Positions 10,936 to 21,339 of a stretch of 64,000 bases of DNA are shown here, in pieces; positions within the stretch are counted from its first letter, which is position 1, and every line of letters starts with the position of its first letter. The notes beneath the pieces were generated by a model that was given only the letters and a program-made list of their open reading frames with translations, ran no database searches and had not been told where the DNA came from. The DNA comes from Haematobia irritans (lineage: Eukaryota; Arthropoda; Insecta; Diptera; Muscidae). Location of the stretch: NCBI RefSeq assembly GCF_050003625.1, contig NC_134398.1, forward strand, positions 197,849,700-197,913,699, read 5' to 3'. The position numbers were made by a program, and so were the translations under genes.

Positions 10936-11854
10936 TTTTTTTGTAATACGCTCTCTTTTCAGTGTACAGGCCCAATGTATAGATATTTTCCCAAACTCGA
11001 CTAAGGCTATTTAGCATACTATGTCATTGAGTTTTATAATAAATCACCTAACCATTAATCTGAATAAAAAAAATGTTCTATAGCTTTATACTTCGTAGTC
11101 TCCTTTAATCTCCTCAGTTCTCTACTTCTCTAGGCTAATTGTTTTATTTACTCAAGTGAAGTCTTTTGTTTAAATATTAACAATCTATGAAAGCAATGCT
11201 ATAGTTTTGTTCTTATTTATTTCTCACATTTATATACAATGCTTTTGCCCCTTTTCTCTGGTTGATTGTTTGGCACATCCACATCGTTGTCGTAGTCGTC
11301 ATTCATTTCACTCTGGTTCATAATTAACAAAACAAACTGCTCATTTGTAGCTTCTTTTTTTCATCATCTTTTCTGTACAAAGTGACCTCAATTCTTTTGT
11401 TTTTATTGCGAATGTTGTTCTTTCATTTCGTTTTTTTATGATTTCTGTTTTGTTGCTAAATCTCAAATAGAAGAAATTGTGGTTAAGGGGTTGGGAGAAA
11501 ACCGTTTTTTTTAACAAAATGTCCTTTCATTTGTTATGTTGTTTGGGTAACATTTATTTATTTTTCTGTTGTACACAGTGAAAGCTGGAACGTTTTCAAA
11601 TGTATATTCTCATTTATAAAGGTGTATAAATATATAGAACAGGAATAAATTGAGGGAAATTTGTACGGGAAACTTGGTTACTATACCAAGTTTCCCGTAC
11701 AAGTGAAGAGACTTCTATTTAGTTGACTGTTTTATATAAGATCTTGTAGGCCGTATAGTCAAAACTCAAGAACGATATATCAAAATCTGGAATCAGTCTC
11801 AACTATAGAAATTTTATATAACACTATCCTCAGGAAATTTGAAAATCTCACTGC
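10936..11854. other. Unassigned AT-rich sequence containing one perfect hairpin
   Basis: No gene seen. A perfect 18-bp inverted repeat is annotated at 11661-11702. Confidence 0.35.
11661..11702. repeat. Perfect 18-bp hairpin with 6-nt loop
   Basis: Left arm TTGTACGGGAAACTTGGT (11661-11678), loop TACTAT, right arm ACCAAGTTTCCCGTACAA (11685-11702). Pairing is perfect and does not extend beyond. It is too short for a standard animal pre-miRNA and has no surrounding element that I can identify. Confidence 0.8.
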
Positions 11855-12150
11855 TGGCTTCAACCGAACACCGACAAGGTCACGAAACAGTTTTTCAGCA
11901 GTGGATTATCCACTCCCAGTAATGCTGGTGAAATTACTGAGTGTTTCAGTGGTTTCACTGCAATCTGAAACGCCGTTCGGAATTGGCTATAAAAAGGAGG
12001 TCTCTTGTCATTGAGCTAAACATGGGCAGTCAATGCAAAGAGAGAAGTTAACCACTGTGGCATCACAATGGATTGAATACTCCAAGTGAACCTGAAATAT
12101 CGCGATGCCACTTTACCTATCTTATCCTAACCTACACTGATTCGGAGCAA
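11855..12150 (+). mobile_element. SINE copy lacking its tRNA-like head
   Basis: Starts in 'ttcaaccgaacacc', just after where box B would lie. It continues through 'ttttcagcagtggattatcc', 'tggctataaaaaggaggtct' and the tail 'gatgccac', ending near CCTATCTTATCCTAACCT. 5' truncation removed the pol III promoter. Confidence 0.75.
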
Positions 12151-12264
12151 AAGAAAACAAAGACAATTTGTGCAATTTAATGCACTTACAATTGGGATAC
12201 CGATCTATTAAATTTTATTCTCTTTTCGTAATGAAATTTTATTTTTTGCGTAGAAAATTTAATT

Positions 12265-13592
12265 AAAGACTGTTATCCACAATCGAATTACTTGGGTTGC
12301 GGTAACACTTGTCGATGGCAAGGTATCCTAAAACTTCTTAACACCGTCTTCTAAATTGTAAGTTAGCCCATACGGGGTATATATATGACAAAAAAGGCCG
12401 ATTAAATGCGTATATAATTCAGTTTGACAACATTTTTAATTAAATTCTAGTAGATTGTTTTTGGCGATATGGAGCAATTTTTGTGTGATTGGCGATCGGC
12501 TATATATAACTATAGACCGATATGGATCAATTTTTGCATGGCTCTTAGCGGCCATATACTAGCGTAATGTACCGAATTTTGCTCCTCCAAGAGGTTCCGG
12601 AGGTCAAATCTGGAGGTCGGACCGATATGGACCAATTTTTGCATGGCTGTTAGAGACCATATACCAACACCAAGAGCAAACTTCATCCATCAAACGGATC
12701 GGATGAAGTTTGCTCCTCCAAGAGGCTCCGAATGTCAAATCTGGGGGTCGCTTTATATGGGGGCTATATATAATTATGGACCGATATGGGCCAATTTTTG
12801 CATGGTTATTACATACCATATACTAACACCCCATACCAAATTTCAACATGATCGGATAAATTTTGCTCCTTCAAGAGGCTCCTGAGTTCAAATCTGGGGA
12901 TCGGTTTATATGGGTGTTATATATAATTATGGACCGATATGGACCAATTTTAGCTCGGTTGTTAGAGACCATATATTAACATCACATACCAAATTTAAAC
13001 CGGATCGTATGAATTTTTCTGCTCGAAGAGGCTCCGGAGGTCAAATCTGGGCATCGGTTTATATGGGGGCTATATATAATTATGGACCGATATGCGCCAA
13101 TTTTTGCATGGTTGTTAAAGACCATATACTAACACCACATACCAAATTTAAACTGGATCGCATGAACTTTTATCCTCGAAGAGACTCCGGAAGTTAAATC
13201 TGGAGATAGGTTTATATGGGGCCTATATATAATTATGGACCGACATGGACTAATTTTAGCACGGTTGTTAGAGACCATCTACTTACACCACGTACAAAAT
13301 TTTAACCGGATCGGACGAATTTGGCTCCTCCAAGAGGCTCCGGAGGTCAAATCTGGGGATCGGTTTATATGGGGGCTATATATTATTATGGACCGATATG
13401 GATCAAGTTTTGCATGATTGTTAGAGGCCATATACTAACAACACATACCAAATTTAAACCGGATCGTATGAATTTTTCTCCTCGAAGAGACTCCGGAGGT
13501 CAACTCTGGGGATCGGTTTATAGGGGGCTATATATAATTATAGACCGATATGGACCAATATATGGGGGTATACGTTCGTCGTATACCTCCCA
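12265..13592 (-). mobile_element. HINE-A remnant made of 153-bp tandem units
   Basis: Internal units start at 12781, 12934, 13087, 13240, 13393 and 13545 (measured at CCGATAT/CCGACAT), a period of 153 bp. Each has 'tttatatgggggctatatat', 'atggaccgatatggacc', a 'ttagagaccatatactaaca' block and GGATCGGATGAA. The left side (12265-12400) matches the region inside the hairpin end of other copies. The hairpin terminus and the GACG tract end are missing. Since 153 is 51 codons, frames stay open across units, but these are not genes. Confidence 0.65.
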
Positions 13593-13594
13593 TA
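13561..13594. repeat. Imperfect hairpin at the HINE-A/SINE junction
   Basis: TATGGGGGTATACG, loop TTCGT, then CGTATACCTCCCATA; arms differ by one inserted base. It lies where HINE-A similarity ends and the inverted SINE head begins. Confidence 0.6.
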
Positions 13595-13604
13595 TAAACC
13601 GGTT

Positions 13605-13680
13605 CGTCGAAGCAGGACTCGAACCCACGACTTTGTGTATGCAAGGCGGGCATACTAACCATTGCACCATGGTGGCTCCC
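13605..13680 (-). mobile_element. tRNA-like head of a SINE
   Basis: On the minus strand: GCCACCATGGTGCAATGG, 'ttagtatgcccgccttgc', then GGGTTCGAGTCC (box B-like). Only the head remains. It resembles a tRNA but is the SINE family head seen at 15773 and 27028, not a functional tRNA gene. Confidence 0.7.
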
Positions 13681-13689
13681 TTTTTCTCA

Positions 13690-14183
13690 TCTACATAGCC
13701 AAGGCAAAGTGTTAACAAATTATGAAACTTATTCGAATATCTTAGTGAATAATCCATGCACATTGATTTAATTGCAAGTGAAAATAATGTTCACAACTAC
13801 AAATGCATTTGCATAACTGCAACACCATATAGAAACTACACAAAAAAACTCAATTGTCCAACTTTTCATTACTGCAGAAAATTGTTAATTATTTAATAAA
13901 TATTCCCACGAAAGAGGAAAATAGAAAAATTCTTCCTTCAACAGCTAATTTATTTATTTGCCTCATGGTCGTAGTTCCTTTCGGGCTATTACAGTAAGAG
14001 GGTTTCCTGAAGAATTTATGCATTCCCATTAAACCCAACCAGCGATGAATTTAATAACGCAAAAGAAACTTCCAAATGCTCACCCACCAATAACAAAATG
14101 CCAACAATTGTCCTCGTGCACCAAAAGGAGGAAGGGCTAGCACAAAAAAAGTACAACAAAAACTTGGTTTTCAAGGAACAAAA
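13690..14183 (-). other. Start of intron 1 of the minus-strand gene
   Basis: Sequence downstream of the splice donor at 14189-14184. No further coding exon of this gene was recognised between here and position 1, so the intron would be long or continue beyond the window. Confidence 0.45.
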
Positions 14184-14189
14184 ACTTAC
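14184..14189 (-). other. Splice donor GTAAGT
   Basis: Minus-strand GG|GTAAGT, a perfect donor consensus, placed just after the codons for the hydrophobic segment of the exon. It leaves the exon in phase 1 (one base of the next codon). Confidence 0.65.
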
Positions 14190-15051
14190 CCAATATACAA
14201 AAGAAATGCCACAAGAAAAAATACCATTTGAGGGAAATGGTGGCCAGAAAGTTTTGATGCCTCTTGCGGTAGTAAGATGACGTAGAAGAAGTACTGATCA
14301 AGGAGGGAGATTTTACCAAAGGCGGTGGTCTTCTTGTCCATGGTGATGATGGCGAGCATGAGGACGTAGAGGACGACGATGATGATAATGGGTCATTGGT
14401 GGTTGTAGAACCACTAACTCTAATAGAACTTGGTAAAGTCATACGCGAACTAGCCATAGAAGTTTCCAATTCTATTGCAGTTTCTCTTATAGTTGCCTCT
14501 GTCATTGAGTCTGCTGTGGCAGTGGTTATTGAGGTGGAGAAACTGTTGGTGGTGGTGCCTTTGGCCCTATTACTGCTTGGCTTATTGTGGCTGATGGTGC
14601 CAACTTGGTTACCACTTAAAGTTGCATTGTTGACACGAAAGTCTGGCACTTCTTCTTCTCCCGGGCAGGGTAATAAATGTTCCCATATATTCCCAAATGT
14701 CGAACCATTGGTGTGGGTTATTCGAGTTGATAATGTGCTGGCTGTTGTAAGACTTTTGGCTATACAACTAATAATAGCTGCGTTATTGTGTCTTGACTTA
14801 GAATTTAAGCCTCTGGAGGTAACTCCTTTACATCCCAATTCCCATTCGCCATTGTTGGATGAGCATGATTTGCTACACCATAGATTGGCATGGTATTGTT
14901 TGTTAAAGGTGGATCCAGAACCATGGTTGGGATCAGTGATTTTCCTACCGTCATTTGGATTCTCTTCAACTGAAGTCGTGTACGGTCGACTTCTCCACTT
15001 GTTCATTGGTGTGTGTGTAAGAAGAACTCCACTTTTCTTAGAATTTGCCAT
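14190..15051 (-). CDS. First coding exon of an unidentified host gene: Ser/Thr-rich N-terminus plus a hydrophobic anchor
   Basis: Encodes 287 residues plus one base up to the splice donor. The start is the ATG at 15051-15049, in context AAAAATGG, with an in-frame TAA 15 nt upstream. The sequence is not repeat-derived and is less AT-rich than its surroundings. Residues 1-220 are polar and rich in Ser, Thr and Asn; about 220-240 form a Ser-rich run. A basic segment (YYRKRHQNF) then precedes a hydrophobic stretch with KWYFFLWHFFCILG at the exon end. This looks like a cytoplasmic N-terminal region leading into a signal anchor of a type II membrane or secreted protein (inference). I do not recognise the family. 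The antisense frame (14396-15067) is also open, but its composition mirrors this exon. If splicing did not occur the frame would run on for 17 more residues. Confidence 0.6.
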
Positions 15052-15400
15052 TTTTATAGAAATTTAGCTTGGCTCCTGCTTTTTTTTTTGTTTTGCTTCG
15101 TTGCTCCTCTGAAAGTTGCAAGTTTCTGTTATTAATAACTTTTTCAACCGCGCCGCGTTCACAAAACTTTCTTTGCAATTTTCCCTTCGTTATGCTTGTT
15201 TTAATAGTTTCTCTCCCTATGTCGATCCGCTTCGTTTTGTTTCTTTTTTTGCTTCCTTTGCCGGCTGTTTTATGTGTTTCGCTTTTTTTCCGCTACTTTG
15301 GCAACGCTTTAATGAAAAAAAGAAGAGAAGAAAAAGAAAAAATGGTTTAAAAATTATTTTTGTTATTCAGTTGTTTTCGTTATGATTGCTACATTCTTTC
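15052..15400 (-). promoter_or_regulatory. Probable 5' untranslated leader of the minus-strand gene
   Basis: Read on the minus strand this is A-rich with many AAC, AAAG and GAAA words, a style common in dipteran leaders, and has no long frame in phase with the ATG. The transcription start is not defined; no clear TATA box or initiator could be assigned. Confidence 0.4.
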
Positions 15401-15770
15401 TGTTTCTTTTTTTTTTGTGGAAGAAAATGTTACAAAGTTTTGTGATAGAAAAATTGCAAATGTAAGAAATTTACTATGATACCCTACCATAAGTAATTTG
15501 TAAAATGTTGATATTTAGCAAGGGGTTAAAACTCTCTTCCCTAAGAATAGCAATTACACGAAGAGAAAAATATGTTTATCATATGTTTCGATGTAAACAA
15601 TATGGATTACGGGCTGAGTTTCTTTTATACATTAAAATGCAAGATAATAATGTTCCGAAAATACCATAAAAAGTTTGGGATACATATATTAATATGGTAG
15701 TATATATATTGTGTGGGTCATCAATATTTCATAAAAAAATGTGTTTGGATGTGAACATGTAATCATATGG
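15401..15770. other. Unassigned; possible upstream region of the minus-strand gene
   Basis: No repeat family or reading frame recognised. If the exon call is right, the promoter should lie here or inside the leader. Confidence 0.35.
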
Positions 15771-15772
15771 GG

Positions 15773-16117
15773 GGCCACCGTGATGCAATGGTTAGCATGC
15801 CCGCCTTGCATACACAATATCGTGGGTTCGATTCCTGCTTCGACCGAACACCAAAAACTTTTTCAGCGGTGGATTAGCCCACCTCAGTAATGCTGGTGAC
15901 AATTCTGAGGGGTTTCAAAGCTTCTCTAAGTGGTTTCACTACAATGTGGAACGCCGTTCGGACTCGGCTATAAAAAGGAGGTCCCTTTTTATTGAGCTTA
16001 ACATGGAATCGGGCAGCACTCAGTGATAAGAGAGAAGTTCACCAATGTGCTATCACAATGGACTGAATGATCTAAGTGAGCCTGATACATCGGGCTGCCA
16101 CCTAACCTAACCTAACC
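15773..16117 (+). mobile_element. Full-length tRNA-derived SINE
   Basis: Pol III-type promoter: box A-like TGATGCAATGG (15781-15791) and box B GGTTCGATTCC (15825-15835). A body of about 270 bp follows, containing CAGCGGTGGATTA and 'ggctataaaaaggaggtccc'. The tail is CCACCTAACCTAACCTAACC (16098-16117). Other copies: 27028 (plus, split), 38175-38455 (minus), 11855-12150 (headless) and several tails. It is non-autonomous and needs a partner LINE that is not present here. Confidence 0.85.
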
Positions 16118-16180
16118 ATGTGTTCATACAGAAATTTCGAGTAAACATATATATAGTGGCGTGCATAAATGAGTACATAA

Positions 16181-17194
16181 CAAGTATATACGGCCGCAAG
16201 TTCGGCCAGGCCGAATCTTATGTACCCACCACCATGGATTGCGTAGAAACTTCTACGAAAGACTGTCATCCACAATCGAATTACTTGGGTTGTGGTATCT
16301 TAAAACTTCTTATTCCTGCATGGTTGTTGGATACCATATACTAACTTCACGTACCAAATTTCAACCGAATGGGAAGAATTTTGCTCTTCCAAGGGGCTCT
16401 GGAGGTCAAATCTGGGGATCGGTTTATATGGGGCCTATATATATTTATGGACCGATATCGACCAATTTTTGCATGGGAGTTTGAGGCCATATATTAACAC
16501 CACGTACCAAATTTCAACTGAATCAGATGAATTTTGGTCTTCCAAGAGGTTCCGGAGGTCAAATCTGGTGATTTATATGGGGGCTATATATAATTATGAA
16601 CCGATGTGGACCAATTTTTGCATGCTTGTTAGAGACCATATACTAACACCATGTACCAAATTTCAGCCGGATCGGATGAAATTTGCTTCTCTTAGGGGCC
16701 TCGCAAGCCAAATCGGGGGATCGGTTTATATGGGGGCTATATATAATTATGAACCGATGTGGACCAATTTTTGCATGGTTGTTAGAGACCATATACTAAC
16801 ACCATGTACCAAATTTCAGCCGGATCGGATGAAATTTGCTTCTCTTAGAGGCCTCGCAAGCCAAATTTGGGGGTCCGTTTATATGGGGGCTATACGTAAA
16901 AGTGGACCGATATGGCCCATTTGCAGTACCATCTGACCTACATCAATAACAACTACTTGTGCCAAGTTTCAAGTCGATAGCTTGTTTCGTTCGGAAGTTA
17001 GCGTGATTTCAACAGACGAACGGACGGACGGACGAACGGACGGACAGACGGACGGACGGACATACTCAGATCGACTAAGAATTTCACCACGACCCAGAAT
17101 ATATATACTTTATGGGGTCTTAGAGCAATATTTCGATGTGTTACAAACGGAATGACAAAGTTAATATACCCCCCATCCTATGGTGGTGGGTATA
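16181..17194 (-). mobile_element. HINE-A, complete, inserted 27 bp inside the Tc1 left TIR
   Basis: Has every HINE-A part: terminal ACAAGTATATACGGCC with the palindrome TTCGGCCAGGCCGAA, about four 150-bp internal units, a GACGGACGG tract (17012-17060), 'atttcaccacgacccagaat' and the closing GGTGGGTATA. The Tc1 TIR runs into it (GAGTACATAA) and resumes at 17195 (ATTATTTTT). No TSD is evident, which fits Helitron/Helentron insertion between two like bases. Confidence 0.7.
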
Positions 17195-18260
17195 ATTATT
17201 TTTTTTTTTTTCAATTCTAAACGAATAAAAAAGGAGCAATTAAGAAACTCAAAATAATTTTAGTTTTCCTTCTAAATAAAACAACAAAAAAACTCAAAAC
17301 AAAAAGAATTCAGGGAGATAAATAAACATAATAAAAAAAACTCGCATGTACGCAATTGTGCACTTTTTGATGTACTCAGCATAAAACCAAAATATACCGT
17401 TAGTTTTGTATTTTTTTCTTTCCTTATGATCAGTAATACAAATTTGTTTAGAAACGTGTTTGCTAGCAAGAGTTAAAGCTTTATTCGAAGTGTACTGCAA
17501 TATCAAGTAAAAATTCAATTGAAAAAGTTATCGCGCGATGTGGAGGGCAATATAGTTTCACTAACTAATAATGGCTCTTCATCGCGGAAAATAGCCAAGG
17601 AACTAACTGTAAGTCAGTCTGTGATCATTCGCGTCCAAAAAAGACGAAATGCTACTCCCAAAGAGCAAACCAGAGGCTGCCGAAAACTATTGACCGAAGC
17701 GGACACTCACCTTATGATGGCAGAAATGAGGCAGAACAAGTCCGTAACGCCGAAAAATATTACTGTTGCCAAAAATAAGCAAGTTAGGGAATCGACAGGA
17801 AGTCGAACGCTCCACAACATTGGTTATGTTTCAGCTGTAAAAAAAATTAAACGTTCCTTGTCCGAAAACAATCAAAAGGCGCGAATGAAGTTTGCAAGAG
17901 AGCATAAAAATTTAACGACAGATGACTGGAAACGTGTTATTCGGTCAGATGAATCAAAATTTAACCGTTTCCCATCGGACAGTAAACAATACTGCTGGCG
18001 TCGTCCTAGTGATACCATTCAACGCCACTATGTTATACAAACTGTGAAGCATGGTGATGGAAGCATAATGGTTTGGGGCTTCTTCACTTGGCGGCACATT
18101 GGGCCATTGCAGAAAATTAAGTATAATGAAGAAGGAAGACTACCTCGCCATTTTGCAGACTCATCTTCCCGAGATGGTTGAAGAGAGTGCCTATGCTGAA
18201 GATGAAGTCGTATTTCAACAGGATGGTGATGCGAAGCATAGTACAAAAATAGTAAAAAAC

Positions 18261-19718
18261 AAGTAAGTAAAGTCTAAAGTCGGGAGGGGCCGACTATATT
18301 ATACCCTTCACCACTATGTAGACCAAACATTTGTGTTACCATTTCAAATCGTTCAAATTTGTTGGGAGTTATTATGAGGGCTTTTATTAGAAATATTTTG
18401 GAGACAATTTTTAGTACTTCTATAAAATCTCTAGAATTATAATTTAAATCGGCTGACACCCTGGGATGAAACACAATGTTAGTTACAAAATATGGGAAAT
18501 ATAAAGCTAGAGCAATTTTAATGCAATTGTACGAAATAATATTTACGATTTATCGAGTGAGAAATACGTATTCGAGATAAAGGAAAATATAAGTAATATT
18601 TAAAATTTTTGCTACAGTGGCGCTTTCACAAGGATATTGGTTAAATCTCGGCATTATATGTGCTCAATTGTGGGTTGTGATATATTATTCGTCCTAGTTT
18701 ATTTAAAACTCGACCGTTTTGTGGAAAGTGTGGTATTACAGTGTGAAATATGACTACGAAATCTGAACCAATTAGATCAAAAAGCATATTAAATATATTC
18801 TCTGTGGAAACTATCGAGTCAACTGAAGGAAACTCCCATTGAAAATGGGTCTAAAATATGAAATATTCTACTCAACTCTGGCGTATATATACAAAATTTG
18901 AAGCAAATCAGGCTTCAACTCTGGCTTTTGTGCAAATCACACGCAATATATATATATGAGAGCTATATCTAAATCTGAACCGAGTTCAAACAAATTTGGC
19001 ACAGTTAACCATACTATTAAACGCACTCCTTTAGCAAAATTTGAAGCAAATCAGGTTAAAATTCTGGATTTAGAGGGGATATAAGTGCAAATCAGACGAA
19101 AGATATATATGGGAGCAATATCTAAATCTGAACCGATTTTAACCAAATTTGGCACAGTTAACAATATTATTAAACTTACTCCTTGTGCTAAATTTGAAGC
19201 ATATCAGGGTAAAATTCTGGCTTTTGAAGCCATGTAAGTGCAAATCGGACGAAAGATATATATGGGAGCTATATCTAAATCTGAACCGATTTAGCTGATG
19301 TTTTGCAGGTTTTACGTGACCGACAAAACATTCAGATCTGCAAAATTTGAAGAAGATCGGTTCATAAATACGTGAATTATGATCAAATCGGTGATAAATA
19401 TATATGGCAGCTATATCTAAATCTGAACCGATTTTTTCCAAAATCAATAGCGATTGTCTTTGACCCGAAGAAAAACCCCATGCCAAAATTGATGACGATC
19501 GGACTTAAATTGCGAGCTGTACTTTGTGCACAAAATTACATATACAGACAGACGGACGGACAGACAGACAGACAGACGGACATCGCTAAATCGACTCAGA
19601 ATTTAATTCTAAGCTGATCGGTATACTAAAAGATGGGTCTATGACCACTATTTCTTGGCGTTACATACAAATGCACAAACTTATTATACCCTGTACCACA
19701 GTAGTGGTGTAGGGTATA
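18261..19718 (-). mobile_element. HINE-B, complete, inserted in the Tc1 transposase gene
   Basis: Begins AAGTAAGTAAAGTC with a GTCGGGAGGGGCCGAC hairpin. About six internal units follow, with 'gatatatatgggagctatat' and 'tctaaatctgaaccgatt'. The GACGGACAG tract is at 19546-19580, and the copy ends GTAGGGTATA. Transposase codons lie on both sides: KIVKN before and LREQKFQVMN after. Confidence 0.7.
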
Positions 19719-19858
19719 AATAGCTTAGGGAGCAAAAATTTCAAGTGATGAATTGGCCAGTGCAAAGCCCCGACCTCAACCCGATTGAGAATTTATGGTC
19801 AATCGTGGGAAGACGGCTGGGATTGTACAAATCAGCTCCATCAAAATTTGAAGACGAG

Positions 19859-20950
19859 TATTAGTATTAGTATTAGTATTAGTATTAGTATTAGTATTAG
19901 TATTAGTATTAGTATTAGTATTAGTATTAGTATTAGTATTAGTATTAGTATTAGTATTAGTATTAGTATTAGTATTAGTATTAGTATTAGTATTAGTATT
20001 AGTATTAGTATTAGTATTAGTATTAGTATTAGTATTAGTATTAGTATTAGTATTAGTATTAGTATTAGTATTAGTATTAGTATTAGTATTAGTATTAGTA
20101 TTAGTATTAGTATTAGTATTAGTATTAGTATTAGTATTAGTATTAGTATTAGTATTAGTATTAGTATTAGTATTAGTATTAGTATTAGTATTAGTATTAG
20201 TATTAGTATTAGTATTAGTATTAGTATTAGTATTAGTATTAGTATTAGTATTAGTATTAGTATTAGTATTAGTATTAGTATTAGTATTAGTATTAGTATT
20301 AGTATTAGTATTAGTATTAGTATTAGTATTAGTATTAGTATTAGTATTAGTATTAGTATTAGTATTAGTATTAGTATTAGTATTAGTATTAGTATTAGTA
20401 TTAGTATTAGTATTAGTATTAGTATTAGTATTAGTATTAGTATTAGTATTAGTATTAGTATTAGTATTAGTATTAGTATTAGTATTAGTATTAGTATTAG
20501 TATTAGTATTAGTATTAGTATTAGTATTAGTATTAGTATTAGTATTAGTATTAGTATTAGTATTAGTATTAGTATTAGTATTAGTATTAGTATTAGTATT
20601 AGTATTAGTATTAGTATTAGTATTAGTATTAGTATTAGTATTAGTATTAGTATTAGTATTAGTATTAGTATTAGTATTAGTATTAGTATTAGTATTAGTA
20701 TTAGTATTAGTATTAGTATTAGTATTAGTATTAGTATTAGTATTAGTATTAGTATTAGTATTAGTATTAGTATTAGTATTAGTATTAGTATTAGTATTAG
20801 TATTAGTATTAGTATTAGTATTAGTATTAGTATTAGTATTAATATTAGTATTAGTATTAGTATTAGTATTAGTATTAGTATTAGTATTAGTATTAGTATT
20901 AGTATTAGTATTAGTATTAGTATTAGTATTAGTATTAGTATTAGTATTAG
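19859..20950 (+). repeat. (TATTAG)n satellite, 182 units, nearly pure
   Basis: 1092 bp, exactly 182 hexamers, with one visible variant (TATTAA at 20837-20842). It lies inside the Tc1 transposase frame between GACGAG and GAACGAG. In two of the three forward phases it is open (Ile-Ser or Leu-Val repeats); in the transposase phase it reads Tyr-stop. The Ile-Ser frame is a by-product, not a gene. Confidence 0.97.
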
Positions 20951-21339
20951 GAACGAGTACAGCTTGAATGGCAGAATATATGAGATGAACTTATACAGGA
21001 ATTGGTTGAAAGTATGCCAAAACGTTAAATTATTGTATTAAAAAATTAAGAGTTATGGACAAAATAATATAAAATGTTCCAACTGCCACCGGTATAGAAA
21101 AGTGCAAATTAAGTACATGCGATTTTTTTTTTTTTTTGTTATGTTTAACATATTTATCTCTCTGAATTCTTTACATTTTGTTTTGAGTTTTTTTTTTTTT
21201 TTTTTTTTTTATTTAGAATTGAAGAAGGAATAAAGAAAAATATAAATTATTTTGAGTTCCTTTATTGCTGCTTTTTTATTCGTTTCGAATTTTACAAAAT
21301 AAAAATAAATTATGTACTCATTTCTGCACGCCACTGTAT

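Larger units (their letters stand above)
17519..21047 (+). pseudogene. Tc1-family DD34E transposase, broken
   Basis: The transposase would bind the TIRs and catalyse cut-and-paste at TA. The frame opens at a TTG where an ATG is expected (decayed start). An N-terminal helix-turn-helix region (residues 10-110) is followed by the first catalytic Asp in IRSDESKF (about residue 144). A frameshift near 18122 moves the rest to another phase. The second Asp is in FQQDGDAKHS (18222). HINE-B interrupts at 18261, and the frame resumes at about 19722 with VQSPDLNPIENLW (Glu codon 19787-19789). With the insertion removed, Asp-Glu spacing is 34, the Tc1 signature. The frame then meets an in-frame TAG in the first hexamer at 19859. 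Inactive. Confidence 0.85.
16154..21336 (+). mobile_element. Tc1-like transposon with long TIRs, disrupted by three internal events
   Basis: Left end TAGTGGCGTGCATAAATGAG (16154 on; first base T instead of C). The right end reads CAGTGGCGTGCAGAAATGAG inward from 21336. TA duplications flank at 16152-16153 and 21337-21338. The similarity continues inward for over 200 bp: 'aacgaataaaaaaggagc', 'gaactcaaaataattt' and 'gaattcagggagataaat' are mirrored near 21290-21150. Long TIRs occur in Bari, Minos and S/Paris-type Tc1 elements (established). Interruptions are HINE-A at 16181, HINE-B at 18261 and a hexamer array at 19859. Without them the element would be about 1.6 kb. Confidence 0.85.

Noticed and set aside
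13321..13698. 125-residue frame as a gene
   Set aside because: Lies in 153-bp HINE-A units and runs into an inverted SINE head; open only because the period is a multiple of three.
14396..15067. 223-residue plus-strand frame
   Set aside because: Antisense of the minus-strand exon; hydrophobic Leu/Val-rich text mirrors Ser/Asn-rich codons, and it lacks splice and leader support.
15773..15845. Functional tRNA gene
   Set aside because: Box A and B are present, but the sequence is the head of a multi-copy SINE and the cloverleaf is degraded.
16098..16117. Telomeric repeat
   Set aside because: Only three CCTAA units, at the SINE 3' end.
19785..21041. 418-residue open frame of Ile-Ser repeats
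   Set aside because: Only a translation of the TATTAG array in one phase, running through transposase remnants; not a gene.
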